From the NCBI GenBank assembly GCA_025352905.1, contig JANXRX010000010.1:1-48288 (forward strand): a stretch of DNA of 48,288 nt. The letters run 5' to 3'. The notes below the pieces were generated by a model, which ran no database searches, was not told where the DNA came from, and saw only the letters and a program-made list of their open reading frames with translations. The translations under genes and the position numbers were made by a program. Below, one piece after another: positions 15,282 to 25,571 of this stretch (its first letter is position 1; each line of letters starts with the position of its first letter). This DNA comes from Bacteroidota bacterium. GTDB lineage: Bacteria > Bacteroidota > Bacteroidia > Chitinophagales > Chitinophagaceae.

Positions 15282-16580
15282 ATGAAAAGAATCCTGGTTG
15301 CCTCTTTCTCTTTCCTTTGCCTATCGGGCCTTGCCCAGCAAAGGCTGTCATTGACCGATGCGGTGAATGCTGCCCTGAAAAACAGTTACGATATCCAGAT
15401 CGCCAGAAGCAACGTGGAAATCACAAATATCAACAACTATATCGGTGTTGCCGGCGGCCTGCCATCGGTAAACGGTACAGCAAGTGATAATGAACAAATC
15501 ACCAGTATCAACCAGAAATATGCTGATGCCACCCGTGATACCAAAAGAGCCAATGTGGGCTCCAATAACCTTGCCTTTGGAGTTACCGGCAGTATGCTTT
15601 TATATAACGGCAGCCGGGTAATAGCCACCAGGAAAAGACTCGAAGAATTATTGGTCCAAAACCAGGAATTACTCAGTGCGCAGGTACAGAATACGGTGGC
15701 TGGTGTAATGACAAAGTATTATGATGTTGTTCGCCAGCAGAACTATCTCAAGACCCTTACCCAATCGATAGACGTATCTAAAAAAAGACTGGACATCCTG
15801 CAGGTCCGCAAAGAAGTGGGGTTGTCGAATAACGCGGATATCTTCCAGGCGCAATTAGACCTGAACGCTGCCGTACAAGCGAAGCAAAGCCAGCAATTAG
15901 TGGTGGACCAGGCTAAAACGGATCTGCTTAACCTGATTTTTTTACAACCCGATACACCCATCCTGATCAGTGACACGATCATTATTGACAGGAGCATTAA
16001 TATCGACAGCGTACGAAGCTCAATCGCAAAAAATCCAACGATACTGGCGGCTGATCAGCAGATCCATATAAATGAACTGATAGAAAGGGAAACGGCTGCA
16101 CTGCGCTACCCAACGCTGCGGGCCACCACCGGTTATAATTTTACCAGCGCCAACAGCGCCGCCGGTTTTACCTTATTGAACCAGAGTTACGGGCCTTTTG
16201 TAGGCCTTAGCTTATCCATCCCCATTTATAACGGCGGGATCTATAAACGTCAGCAACAGGTGGCAACCGTAAATACCCGCATCTCTAAAATTCAGCGCGA
16301 CCAGCTATACCTTAATTATGAGTCGGGAACGGTTCGTACCTACCAGGCATATACAAATACACTGAACCAGTTAAAAACGGAACAGGATAATTACCAGCTG
16401 TCTATCCAGCTGCTCGATCTTGTTTTACAAAGATTCCAGTTGGGCCAGGCCACCATCATTGATGTACGGGTGGCACAGGAGAGTTTTGAAAATGAAGGTT
16501 ACCGGCTGGTAAACCTCAGCTATACAGCAAAAGTGGCCGAGATAGAATTGAAAAGACTTTCAAGCAAATTAGCTTTATGA
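15282..16580 (+). CDS. TolC-family outer membrane channel protein (unpaired copy)
   Basis: A 432-residue TolC-type outer membrane factor, predicted to form a trimeric alpha/beta barrel channel for efflux or secretion. The start was placed at ATG 15282 so that the protein begins with a clear signal peptide (MKRILVASFSFLCLSGLAQQ). The frame runs eight codons further upstream from another ATG. Two tandem repeats of the outer membrane efflux domain are visible as long helical coiled stretches, such as LEELLVQNQELLSAQVQNTVAG and the matching stretch late in the protein. The turn Gly-Leu-Ser-Asn-Asn-Ala-Asp and the LGQATIIDVRVAQES segment are family hallmarks. No pump genes adjoin it. Confidence 0.88.
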   Translation: MKRILVASFSFLCLSGLAQQRLSLTDAVNAALKNSYDIQIARSNVEITNINNYIGVAGGLPSVNGTASDNEQITSINQKYADATRDTKRANVGSNNLAFGVTGSMLLYNGSRVIATRKRLEELLVQNQELLSAQVQNTVAGVMTKYYDVVRQQNYLKTLTQSIDVSKKRLDILQVRKEVGLSNNADIFQAQLDLNAAVQAKQSQQLVVDQAKTDLLNLIFLQPDTPILISDTIIIDRSINIDSVRSSIAKNPTILAADQQIHINELIERETAALRYPTLRATTGYNFTSANSAAGFTLLNQSYGPFVGLSLSIPIYNGGIYKRQQQVATVNTRISKIQRDQLYLNYESGTVRTYQAYTNTLNQLKTEQDNYQLSIQLLDLVLQRFQLGQATIIDVRVAQESFENEGYRLVNLSYTAKVAEIELKRLSSKLAL

Positions 16581-16614
16581 TCGGCATGAGATAATATATA
16601 CATAGACTTTTCAA

Positions 16615-17778
16615 ATGCCTTCAATCATCCCTTCCATACGATCCAAACTCCCAGATGTAGGCACCACCATTTTTACGGTCATGAGTCAGATGGCTGTTGA
16701 ATACCAGGCAGTGAACCTTGGCCAGGGTTTCCCCGATTTTCCGATGAGCGATGAGTTGACGGCGCTGGTAGATACGGCCATGAAAAACGGGTTCAATCAA
16801 TATACCCATATGAACGGGTTGCCTTTATTGCGGGAGCGGCTCGCCGCAAAAGCAGCAAAATTGTACGGATCAGATCTTAATCCCGAAACACAAATAACCA
16901 TAACGCCCGGGGGCACCTATGCGATCTATACGGCGCTTACCACGGTATTGCAGCCCGGCGATGAGGTGATCGTATTTGAACCGGCTTACGATAGTTATAT
17001 TCCCAATATAGAGATCAACGGCGCCAAACCGGTATTGATCTCCTTACAGTTTCCGTCTTATTCCATTCCCTGGGATGAAGTGCGTGCGAAACTGACTGCG
17101 AGAACCCGGATGATCATGATCAACTCGCCCCATAATCCCACGGGTGCGGTACTGGATCAAAATGATATTGATCAATTGAGAAGTATTGTAAAAGACACCA
17201 ATATTATTATCCTCAGCGATGAAGTATATGAACACCTGATCTATGATGGTATCGGGCACCAAAGCATCCTGCGCCATCCCGACCTGCTCGAAAGAAGTTT
17301 TGTCTGCTTTTCATTCGGCAAAACCTATCACTGCACGGGATGGAAACTGGGTTACTGCATTTCACCTGCAGAGATGATGAAAGAATTCCGGAAAGTGCAC
17401 CAGTTCAATTGCTTTTCCTGCGATACACCCAAGCAGGTGGCCATTGCCGCATACATTGAGAAAGAGGAAGCTTATCGTACACTTGGCCCCTTCCTGCAGC
17501 AGAAAAGAGATTTTTTCAGGGAACTGATGAAGGGTACCCCTTTTCAATGCATACCTTCTCACGGTAGTTATTTTGAATGTTACAGCTATGGCCATTTTTC
17601 AGGAGAGGCGGATAAAGCACTTGCGATACGGCTAACCAAAGAATACGGTGTTGCCACGATACCGGTTTCCGCTTTTTATAAGAACGGGGAGGATAATAAA
17701 GTACTCCGGTTTTGTTTTGCGAAGAAAGAAGAAACACTACAAAAGGCTGTCGAAAAATTACTAACTTTCATACCCTGA
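16615..17778 (+). CDS. PLP-dependent aminotransferase, methionine/kynurenine type
   Basis: A 387-residue fold-type I aminotransferase of class I/II. Motifs include NLGQGFPDFP at the substrate-binding N-terminus (typical of methionine and kynurenine aminotransferases) and ITPGGTYAIYTAL in place of the usual GGQQAL phosphate loop. INSPHNPTGAVL and ILSDEVYEHLIYDG with the cofactor-ring Asp follow. SFGKTYHCTGWKLGY contains the PLP lysine. The C-terminal LRFCFAKKEETL carries the carboxylate-binding Arg. The N-terminal pattern and length favour a YbdL-like methionine aminotransferase, but the exact substrate is an inference. It is followed after 19 bp by the M16 peptidase on the same strand. Confidence 0.9.
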   Translation: MPSIIPSIRSKLPDVGTTIFTVMSQMAVEYQAVNLGQGFPDFPMSDELTALVDTAMKNGFNQYTHMNGLPLLRERLAAKAAKLYGSDLNPETQITITPGGTYAIYTALTTVLQPGDEVIVFEPAYDSYIPNIEINGAKPVLISLQFPSYSIPWDEVRAKLTARTRMIMINSPHNPTGAVLDQNDIDQLRSIVKDTNIIILSDEVYEHLIYDGIGHQSILRHPDLLERSFVCFSFGKTYHCTGWKLGYCISPAEMMKEFRKVHQFNCFSCDTPKQVAIAAYIEKEEAYRTLGPFLQQKRDFFRELMKGTPFQCIPSHGSYFECYSYGHFSGEADKALAIRLTKEYGVATIPVSAFYKNGEDNKVLRFCFAKKEETLQKAVEKLLTFIP

Positions 17779-17797
17779 AAATCTAAAACAACTTATC

Positions 17798-20692
17798 ATG
17801 AAACCAAAACTGCTGATCGCGGCACTCCTGTGCCTGGTAACTTCCTCAGTTCTTTTTGCGCAGCCAAAGCTGGTAGAAAAGATCACCCGCAAAGGAAATG
17901 AGCTGGTCATACCCTATGAAAAATATGTATTGCCCAATGGGCTCACCGTAGTGGTTCATGAAGACCATAGCGATCCTATTGTGCATGTGGATGTTACGTA
18001 TCATGTGGGTTCTGCCAGGGAAGAGATCGGCAAAAGCGGGTTCGCCCACTTTTTTGAGCATATGATGTTCCAGGGCAGCGATCATGTGGCAGATGAACAA
18101 CATTTTAAACTGGTAACCGAATCAGGCGGTACGCTTAACGGTTCTACCAACCGCGACCGGACCAATTATTATGAAACCGTACCCAGTAACCAACTGGAAA
18201 AAATGCTGTGGCTCGAATCTGACCGGATGGGATTCCTGCTGGATGCCGTTACGCAGCAGAAATTTGAAGTACAGCGCGCAACAGTGAAAAATGAAAGAGG
18301 GCAGAACTATGATAACCAGCCCTATGGCCTTTCGGGCGAAGTAAGTGCGCGGAACCTTTATCCATATGGGCATCCCTATTCCTGGCTCACCATTGGGTAT
18401 ATTGAAGAATTGAATAAAGTTAGCGTGGGCGACCTGAAGAACTTCTTTCTTCGCTGGTATGGCCCCAATAATGCAACGCTTACTGTTGGGGGTGATGTGA
18501 ATGCGGCAGAAGTAGTGAAGCTGGCAGAAAAATATTTTGGTTCCATTCCACGCTGTCCGGATGTTAAACAAGTAAAATTGGAACCGGTTGTTATTGATAA
18601 AGACAGGTATGTGAGTTATGTTGATAATTATGCAAGGGCCGCACAGTTGCGGATCATTTATCCCACCGTTGCTGAATATCATCCCGACATGGCGGCATTG
18701 GCCTGCCTCTCGCAGGTATTAGGCGGAGGTGGAGGCGGAGGAGGGCGTGGCGGAAGAGGCGGAGGGGGCGGCGGCAACCGCAACTCTGTATTCTACCAGT
18801 TCCTGATCAAGGACCAGAAAGCCCTGCAGGCAAGCGCGAGCAGCCAGTTAAGTGAACTGGCGGGAGAGTTTGCTATTTCGGTTACCCCATATCCTGGTAA
18901 GAACCTGGCTGAAATGGAACAGTTGGTAGGACAGGCCCTGGCCGAATTTGAAAAAAGAGGCGTAACGGATGAAGACATTGAAAAATTCAAAAGCGGCTAT
19001 GAGAGCCGCACGATCAACAGCCTGGCCAGCGTATCCGGTAAGGTGAACCAGTTAGCGGCTTTCCAGACCTTTGCCGGTAACCCGAATATGATTGGTACGC
19101 TCCTTAAAATGTACCAGGGCGTTACCAAAGAAGATGTGATGCGTGTGTATAATACCTATGTAAAAGGCAAACACCGGGTAGTACTCAGCGTGGTTACCAA
19201 GGGACAGGAAAACGCAAAAGCGGCAGCCGATAATTATGTGATCGATCAATCGCATTACCAGGCGCCGAATTATGGCTATGGCGGATTAAAATATGTAAAA
19301 GCAAAAGATACTTTCGACAGAACCAAAATTCCGCCAAGCGGAACCAACCCCGTAGTAAAAGTGCCTGCTTTCTGGACAGGGACACTTACGAATAAAATAA
19401 AAGTGATTGGTACGGAAAACACAGAGATTCCAACGGTAACGCTTAATGTTTCTTTAAAAGGCGGAACCTTTCTCGAAGGCAATGATCTTTCCAAGGCGGG
19501 CTGGGTGAACCTGTTTGCGACTATGATGAATGAGGACAGCAAGAACTACACCAGCGAACAGTTCTCCCTTGAACTGGAAAAACTGGGAAGTTCGGTAAGT
19601 GTAAACAATTCACAGGATGCGATCGTATTTACGGTTCAGTCACTGAAAAAGAATATCGACAAAACATTGCAATTGCTGGAGGAGCGGATGCTCAATCCAA
19701 AATTCAGCGAAGATGCATTTGCACGGATAAAACGACAATTGGTTCAGCGTTTGCAAAATAGCAAAACGCAGCCTGCGGGCGTAGCAACGAGTGTGTATGC
19801 CAAATTAAATTATGGAGCGAATAATATATTGGGAATACCAGAAACAGGTACTTCTGAATCGATCAATAATATCCAATTCGCGGATATCCAGAAATATTAT
19901 GATACTTATATCACATCCGAAGATGGAAAGGTTGTAATCGTGGGGGATATTAAAGAATCAGAGATACTGCCCAAGCTCTCTTTTCTAAATAAATTACCTG
20001 CAAAGTCATTTACCATTCCTGCTCCTGCAGTGGCCATACCTATTGAAAAAACAAGGATCTATCTCGTTAATATTCCCAAAGCCGCACAAACGGAATTCAG
20101 AGTGGGAGATGTAACGGGATTGAAGTACGATGCTACGGGCGAATTTTACCGGGCCACTTTAACCAATTATAACCTGGGTGGAGCGTTTAACAGCCGCATC
20201 AATCTTAACCTGCGTGAGGATAAGGGCTGGACCTATGGTGCAAGGAGTGGATTTGCCGCCAGTAAATACACTGGCAGCTTTACTTTCAGCAGTGGTATCC
20301 TGGCAAGGGCCACAGACAGCGCTTTGTATGAAGTGATGAAAGAGATCAGGAACTATGCGGCTACAGGTGTTACGGAAGACGAACTGGCGTTTATGAAAAA
20401 ATCTATTGGCCAGAGCGATGCGCGAAATTATGAAACGGGTATCCAAAAAGCCAACTTTATCGGCCGCATACTTGAGTACAATTTACCGGGTGATTTCGTA
20501 AGCAGGCAGAGTACCATTTTGAATGGCGTCACTAAAAAAGACATCGATGCGATCGCTAAAAAATACCTCGATGTAAACAAAATGAATATCCTTCTCGTGG
20601 GCGATAAACAACTTATTTTACCCGGCCTGAAAAGATTGGGCTATGAGATAGTTGAGCTGGATGTGGATGGGAAAGAGATGGGGATATTATAA
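17798..20692 (+). CDS. M16 zinc metallopeptidase, two-domain pitrilysin-like, with a poly-Gly insertion
   Basis: A 964-residue secreted peptidase. A signal peptide covers residues 1-21 (MKPKLLIAALLCLVTSSVLFA). The N-terminal M16 domain carries the inverted zinc motif HFFEH (His84, Glu87, His88) in GFAHFFEHMMFQG. The downstream zinc-ligand Glu lies in the ATVKNERGQNYDN region. A second, catalytically degenerate M16 half occupies about residues 540-960. An insertion of about 18 residues made almost only of Gly and Arg lies at about 309-328, between two strands of the first half. Such peptidases cleave peptides in the periplasm. A strong bidirectional terminator follows. Confidence 0.93.
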   Translation: MKPKLLIAALLCLVTSSVLFAQPKLVEKITRKGNELVIPYEKYVLPNGLTVVVHEDHSDPIVHVDVTYHVGSAREEIGKSGFAHFFEHMMFQGSDHVADEQHFKLVTESGGTLNGSTNRDRTNYYETVPSNQLEKMLWLESDRMGFLLDAVTQQKFEVQRATVKNERGQNYDNQPYGLSGEVSARNLYPYGHPYSWLTIGYIEELNKVSVGDLKNFFLRWYGPNNATLTVGGDVNAAEVVKLAEKYFGSIPRCPDVKQVKLEPVVIDKDRYVSYVDNYARAAQLRIIYPTVAEYHPDMAALACLSQVLGGGGGGGGRGGRGGGGGGNRNSVFYQFLIKDQKALQASASSQLSELAGEFAISVTPYPGKNLAEMEQLVGQALAEFEKRGVTDEDIEKFKSGYESRTINSLASVSGKVNQLAAFQTFAGNPNMIGTLLKMYQGVTKEDVMRVYNTYVKGKHRVVLSVVTKGQENAKAAADNYVIDQSHYQAPNYGYGGLKYVKAKDTFDRTKIPPSGTNPVVKVPAFWTGTLTNKIKVIGTENTEIPTVTLNVSLKGGTFLEGNDLSKAGWVNLFATMMNEDSKNYTSEQFSLELEKLGSSVSVNNSQDAIVFTVQSLKKNIDKTLQLLEERMLNPKFSEDAFARIKRQLVQRLQNSKTQPAGVATSVYAKLNYGANNILGIPETGTSESINNIQFADIQKYYDTYITSEDGKVVIVGDIKESEILPKLSFLNKLPAKSFTIPAPAVAIPIEKTRIYLVNIPKAAQTEFRVGDVTGLKYDATGEFYRATLTNYNLGGAFNSRINLNLREDKGWTYGARSGFAASKYTGSFTFSSGILARATDSALYEVMKEIRNYAATGVTEDELAFMKKSIGQSDARNYETGIQKANFIGRILEYNLPGDFVSRQSTILNGVTKKDIDAIAKKYLDVNKMNILLVGDKQLILPGLKRLGYEIVELDVDGKEMGIL

Positions 20693-20709
20693 GTAACGAA
20701 TAAGTATAG

Positions 20710-20748
20710 AAATGAGAAGGCCGCTCTTTTGGAGCGGCCTTCTCATTT
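20710..20748. terminator. Bidirectional intrinsic terminator
   Basis: A 17-bp perfect inverted repeat, AAATGAGAAGGCCGCTC (20710-20726) with its complement at 20732-20748, surrounds a 5-nt loop. A-runs and T-runs lie on both sides. It separates the convergent M16 peptidase and RND pump genes and can serve both. Confidence 0.9.
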
Positions 20749-20749
20749 C

Positions 20750-23700
20750 TTAGCTTGTTTTCAACTTCCCAAGCCACACTTTCTTACCCTGTATCCTTCT
20801 TACAAGGAACATGATACCCACGGTAATAAAGAAGAATGGTCCGAGGAAACCGAGAAGCGCAACATACTTGGTTCCGTAGAATTTCTCCATCGGTCTTCTC
20901 AATCGTTCACTGATGATGTACATACTCGGTACCATTACCAGTGTGAGGAAGAACGCGAAGATCAAACCGAAGATGATCGTCCAGCTTAAGGGCCCCCAGA
21001 ATACCACACTATCGCCACCAAAGAAAATATGCGGCTGAAAATGCTGGAACAGGGAAACGAAATTGATATTGAACCCTACCGCCAGCGGTAACAATCCTAA
21101 CATAGTGGCCAGCGCGGTAAGCATTACCGGGATGATCCGGATCTTGCCCGCTTCAATAGCCGCGGCCCTTGTTTTATATCCTCTTCCGCGAAGCTCGTCT
21201 GTGAACTCGATCAATAAGATCCCGTTCTTGATCACGATACCCGCCAGCCCAATGATACCTACGCCCACCATGATCGTTGCCATTGACATGCCCGTAATGG
21301 CATAGCCGATAAATACCCCGATAATAGAGAAGAAGATCTCGGTTAATACGATGAACGGTTTACTTAAACTATTGAATTGTAATACGAGGATCAGGAAGAT
21401 AAGCAATAAAGCAGTTAACAGGGAGGTTCCCAGGAAACTCAGGGTCTCGGCCTGCTGCTCGCTTTCACCCGTTTGTTTGATGGTCACATCCGCAGGGATC
21501 TTTGTCTTGCTTTTGAACTCTTCAATCTTCTTAGCCAACTCCGCATTTACCGGTCCTGTTAAAGACGGATCGGTAACATTGGATTGGATCTGGATGGTGC
21601 GTTTCGCATTCTTACGTTTTACGCCACCGGAAGTATTGGTGTAATCAACCGTGGCCACCGCGTTCAGCGGAACCTGTTTGATACCCATGGTCGACATATC
21701 CCTGAACGTAAGCCGCATATTCATCAGGTCGTTGATATTATTACGCTGTAACATGTTATAGCGGATCTGTATCTTATATTCATCTTCGCCGTCTTTCAAC
21801 TTACTGGCTTCCTTACCAAATACCGCGGAACGGATTTCCATACCTATCTGCGCGGTGCTGATCCCTTCACGTAAGGCCCTTTCACGGTCGATATTGATCG
21901 TGATCTCCGGATTCTGCAGATCAACATCCATTTTCAGGTTGTCGATACCATAGATACGGTTTGTATCCAGGTGGTTCTGCAGGTCATAAGCTACTTTGGC
22001 GATCTCATCAAAATTATCACCACTGATTTCGATGTTTACAGGGGGATCAGTTGGCGGCCCGCCATCTTCCTGGCCCACTTCAATACTGGCGCCGGGTATG
22101 CCTTTCATCTGCTCGCGGATCTCTTTTAAGAAAGGAGCGGTTGATTTGCCATGGCGCTCTTCATATTGTACAAAGGAAACCTGGATCCTTCCAAGGTTAC
22201 TCTGTGTACTTCGATTATTATCTCTCGGGTTATTGGCGCTCACGGCAACGTTTGTAATAATACTTTCCACGATAGACCCCGGTGTACCTGGGTTTTCTTT
22301 CGCCAATACTTTCCGTACGCGTGATTCAAGGATGCGTGTTACAGAATCAGTAGCGGCTGTTTTAGTACCGATCGGCATTTTTAAATACACATATACAAAA
22401 TGCGGATCGCCGCTGGGGAAGAACGGTTTAGGATTGTTACGGATGACCAGCATGATCAGCGAAACCGGGAACAACAGGAACAGGGCCAGCAATAATCTTC
22501 CTGGTCTTGCACCTTTTAATATCCAGTGCAGCATTTTTTCATAACGGTTCATTAAACCAGGTAAGATCTTTTCTTGGAACACATGGATAATGCCGCGTAA
22601 TACATACCGGTTAAGCACCATCATCACAGACATTACCAGCAGGAAGTTGCCAAAGCCATGCCATCCGGCAAGGTTGAATAACAAACCAAAACCGATCACC
22701 GTCCAGAATAAAGGCTTTCTGAAAATGGTATTCTTCTGTTCTTCATATTCTCTTCCTTCGGGGCGCATAAAACTTACCGCGAAAACAGGGTTCATAATAA
22801 AGGCCACGATCAAGGAAGCCGCCAGTGTCAGGATCAGCATCGTTGGCAGGTAGATCATGAACTTGCCAATCAGCCCCTTCCATAACAATAGAGGGAAGAA
22901 AGGAGCCAGTGTTGTTAATGTTCCGGCCAATACCGGTATGAATACTTCACCCGCAGCTTCTTTTGCCGCACGCTGGATCTTGACCCTGCCGTTATTATAA
23001 ATACGGTGGGTATTCTCGATCACCACGATCGCATCATCCACAATAATACCCAAGCCGAACAGCAAGGCAAACAATACAATAAAGTTCAGGGTAACATGTG
23101 TACCCACGATAGAATCTGCTACCGGTAAAAAAAGAAAAGCAACGAACACACTAAGCGGCACACTTAATGCTACGAAGAAGGCATTGGTAACGCCCATAAA
23201 AAACATCAATACCAGTAATACAAGAATGAACCCGATCACGATGGTATTTACCAGGTCGTTAAAAGAAGTTTTGGTTTGAACGCTCTGGTCGCCGGTGATC
23301 ACGATATTCAGGTTTGGCGGCAATTCTTTTTTCTCTTTCATATCCGCCACGATCGCCTGCACTTTCTCAGAAGTGCTTACCAGGTTCTCTCCGCTGCGTT
23401 TTACAATATTTAAGGTAACCACGTTCTTGCCGTCAAGACGCGCATAGTTCTCGGTCTCCTTTACTGTATCAATGATCTGGGCAATATCTTTCAGATAGAT
23501 AGGCGCTGCCTGTATATTTTTTACCACGATGTTCTGCATATCCATTGCGGTAATAAACTGCCCCTTTACGCGGATGGTCCTGTTCATTTCGCCCACTTCC
23601 ACCAAACCACCGCTGATATCTTTGTTCTCGTAATTGATCGCGTTGGCGATATCGGTAAAAGAAAGTTTAGCGGCCTGCATTTTAAACGGATCTACATTCA

Positions 23701-24301
23701 CCTGGATCTCTCTTTCCGGTGCGCCCACAATATCTGCACGGTTTACTTCGGTCAGTTCTTCAAAACGGTCCTGCATTTTATCCGCGTATCTTTTCAGCGT
23801 CATACCATCATAATCGCCGCTCACATTCACATACATGATGGGCATCTCGCTGAAATCGAATTCCTGCACATTGGGTAACTGGGTAAGATCCGTAGGCAGG
23901 TCGGTCTGCGCTTTATCCAGCGCGTCTTTTACTTTTTGTTTGGCGATATCCGTCTTAACATCCGTATCAAACTCAACAATGATCAAAGAGAAATCCTGCT
24001 GTGAAGTGGATTGTATCTTTCTTACTTTGGCGCCGCTGATACCTTTCAGTTGTTTTTCAATGGGCCTTGTAACAAGGTTCTCCATATCTTTTGGTGATGT
24101 TCCAAAATACACAGTACTCACGCTAATGGTAGGTACCACGATATCCGGAAACTGCTCTCTCGGCATTGTATTGAACTTATTAAGCCCGTACAGCGATATC
24201 AGTATCGTAATGATATAGATAGCCGTGCGGTTATCAACAGCCCAGCTTGTGGGTTTAAACTGTTTGAATTTTTTGGCTACGCCTTCTATGAATGGGTGCA
24301 T
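20750..24301 (-). CDS. RND multidrug efflux pump, inner-membrane permease (HAE1/AcrB type)
   Basis: A 1183-residue proton-driven RND transporter. The N-terminal half has TM1 at about residues 26-45, a periplasmic PREQFPDI element, and TM4 with the paired aspartates in GLGIIVDDAIVVIENTHR, the proton relay of AcrB-type pumps. The second half has the matching VIKNGILLIEFTDE TM10 element with the relay Lys. Twelve TM segments and two large periplasmic loops are evident. About 100 residues beyond E. coli AcrB lie in the central and C-terminal parts. It is the last gene of a TetR-TolC-MFP-RND operon, so the substrate is likely a drug or other small molecule rather than a metal. Confidence 0.95.
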   Translation of the reverse strand: MHPFIEGVAKKFKQFKPTSWAVDNRTAIYIITILISLYGLNKFNTMPREQFPDIVVPTISVSTVYFGTSPKDMENLVTRPIEKQLKGISGAKVRKIQSTSQQDFSLIIVEFDTDVKTDIAKQKVKDALDKAQTDLPTDLTQLPNVQEFDFSEMPIMYVNVSGDYDGMTLKRYADKMQDRFEELTEVNRADIVGAPEREIQVNVDPFKMQAAKLSFTDIANAINYENKDISGGLVEVGEMNRTIRVKGQFITAMDMQNIVVKNIQAAPIYLKDIAQIIDTVKETENYARLDGKNVVTLNIVKRSGENLVSTSEKVQAIVADMKEKKELPPNLNIVITGDQSVQTKTSFNDLVNTIVIGFILVLLVLMFFMGVTNAFFVALSVPLSVFVAFLFLPVADSIVGTHVTLNFIVLFALLFGLGIIVDDAIVVIENTHRIYNNGRVKIQRAAKEAAGEVFIPVLAGTLTTLAPFFPLLLWKGLIGKFMIYLPTMLILTLAASLIVAFIMNPVFAVSFMRPEGREYEEQKNTIFRKPLFWTVIGFGLLFNLAGWHGFGNFLLVMSVMMVLNRYVLRGIIHVFQEKILPGLMNRYEKMLHWILKGARPGRLLLALFLLFPVSLIMLVIRNNPKPFFPSGDPHFVYVYLKMPIGTKTAATDSVTRILESRVRKVLAKENPGTPGSIVESIITNVAVSANNPRDNNRSTQSNLGRIQVSFVQYEERHGKSTAPFLKEIREQMKGIPGASIEVGQEDGGPPTDPPVNIEISGDNFDEIAKVAYDLQNHLDTNRIYGIDNLKMDVDLQNPEITINIDRERALREGISTAQIGMEIRSAVFGKEASKLKDGEDEYKIQIRYNMLQRNNINDLMNMRLTFRDMSTMGIKQVPLNAVATVDYTNTSGGVKRKNAKRTIQIQSNVTDPSLTGPVNAELAKKIEEFKSKTKIPADVTIKQTGESEQQAETLSFLGTSLLTALLLIFLILVLQFNSLSKPFIVLTEIFFSIIGVFIGYAITGMSMATIMVGVGIIGLAGIVIKNGILLIEFTDELRGRGYKTRAAAIEAGKIRIIPVMLTALATMLGLLPLAVGFNINFVSLFQHFQPHIFFGGDSVVFWGPLSWTIIFGLIFAFFLTLVMVPSMYIISERLRRPMEKFYGTKYVALLGFLGPFFFITVGIMFLVRRIQGKKVWLGKLKTS

Positions 24302-24335
24302 ATGGTTAGTTTTTTATTGGTCAGCTTGGTTCCGA

Positions 24336-25544
24336 TTATTTCTTGATATCCGTTTTCAGCAATTGTCCGTCATAAATATTCTGGTAACCATCTGTGATCA
24401 GTTGCTCGCCGGCGGCTAAACCGCTTTTTACTTCTATCATATCTTTATACAACTCACCCACAACGATCGGTTTTTTTCTGGCCACCAGTTTACCGCCTTC
24501 TGTAACGGCTACATATACATACTTTCCTTTTTCATCAGTGCTTACGGTATTTACCGGGATAACAATTGCGTTAGCGGCTTTGTAATCCAGGATCCTTACT
24601 TCGGCGATCTGGTTAGGACGGATGGATACATCCTTCGGTAATTTAGCTTCTGCGCGGAAAGAACGGTTATTCGGATCTATTACCTGGCCCGAAACGCTAA
24701 CCGTTGTATTAAAGGTCTTGTTCACATCGGGCAGGGTTACGACCATGCCGGAACCCACCCTTACTTTGCCGCTGTAATTTTCAGGTACATCTGTAATGAT
24801 CTTGAGACTGCTTGTATTTACGATCTTGATTTGTGGCGAGGTGCCGGAAAATCCCGTGAACATTTCACCTACCCGTACATTCACTTCATCTGCAATGCCA
24901 TCTACATCACTGTAAATATTGCTGCCGCTCAGTTGTTCCTGTTGTACTTTAATGTTCTCATTGGCTGCGTTGAGTTGCTTTTCGAGCGACTCCACATTGG
25001 TTCTTGCAGTGATCAGTTCTATTTCAGTTCCGATACCCTGTTTCCATAAATTATTTCTTCTTGTATACACATCCCGTGCAAGCGTCAATTGTGTTTTCAG
25101 TGATTCCGTACCCTGTTTAGAGGCCGTAACCTGTTGCCTGCCGATGGCATCATCTAATTTTACCAATAACTGTCCCTTCTTCACATAATCACCTCTTTTT
25201 ACATAGAGGGCACGAACCTGGCCACCACCCAAACGGGGAGAAACATAAGAGATATCATCTGCATCAACCCTGCCCTGCAGATCTATATAATGCGCAAAAT
25301 TCTGTGCAGTAACAGGCGATACACCTACCAGTTTGGCGATGTCATCCTTTACAGCAGAGGTATCCAGTTTGGCAACCTCTTTTTCAAGTGACTTGATCTT
25401 ATCGGCGGTTGCAGCCTGATCTTTTTTCAGTTTTTCGATCTCGGCCTTTTTTTCAGCCAGCGAACCGGTGCCTTCGGGTTTACTGCCGCAGGAAGCGATG
25501 GTAAGTGAAGCGGTGATCAAAATTACGTTTATGAACTTTTGCAT
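24336..25544 (-). CDS. RND periplasmic adaptor (membrane fusion protein, lipoprotein)
   Basis: A 402-residue HlyD/AcrA-type adaptor that bridges the pump and the TolC channel in the periplasm. The first 20 residues form a lipoprotein signal with lipobox IASC (Cys19). Next comes a short coiled coil (about 28-65, rich in Lys/Glu). The lipoyl half-domain contains DAIGRQQVTASKQGTE, followed by an alpha-hairpin (about 150-195), the second lipoyl half, a beta-barrel and a membrane-proximal domain with a KGKYVYVAVTEGGK-like element. It is 34 bp upstream of the RND gene. The lipid anchor is typical for Bacteroidota MFPs. Confidence 0.93.
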   Translation of the reverse strand: MQKFINVILITASLTIASCGSKPEGTGSLAEKKAEIEKLKKDQAATADKIKSLEKEVAKLDTSAVKDDIAKLVGVSPVTAQNFAHYIDLQGRVDADDISYVSPRLGGGQVRALYVKRGDYVKKGQLLVKLDDAIGRQQVTASKQGTESLKTQLTLARDVYTRRNNLWKQGIGTEIELITARTNVESLEKQLNAANENIKVQQEQLSGSNIYSDVDGIADEVNVRVGEMFTGFSGTSPQIKIVNTSSLKIITDVPENYSGKVRVGSGMVVTLPDVNKTFNTTVSVSGQVIDPNNRSFRAEAKLPKDVSIRPNQIAEVRILDYKAANAIVIPVNTVSTDEKGKYVYVAVTEGGKLVARKKPIVVGELYKDMIEVKSGLAAGEQLITDGYQNIYDGQLLKTDIKK

Positions 25545-25571
25545 ATACTTCGTTTTAAGTTTTGGTTGTGG

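Noticed and set aside
20750..24301. Heavy-metal (CusA-type) RND pump linked to the copper island
   Set aside because: The operon has a TetR regulator and a drug-type (HAE1) permease, lies outside the transposon, and the permease shows no evident Met-rich metal motif.
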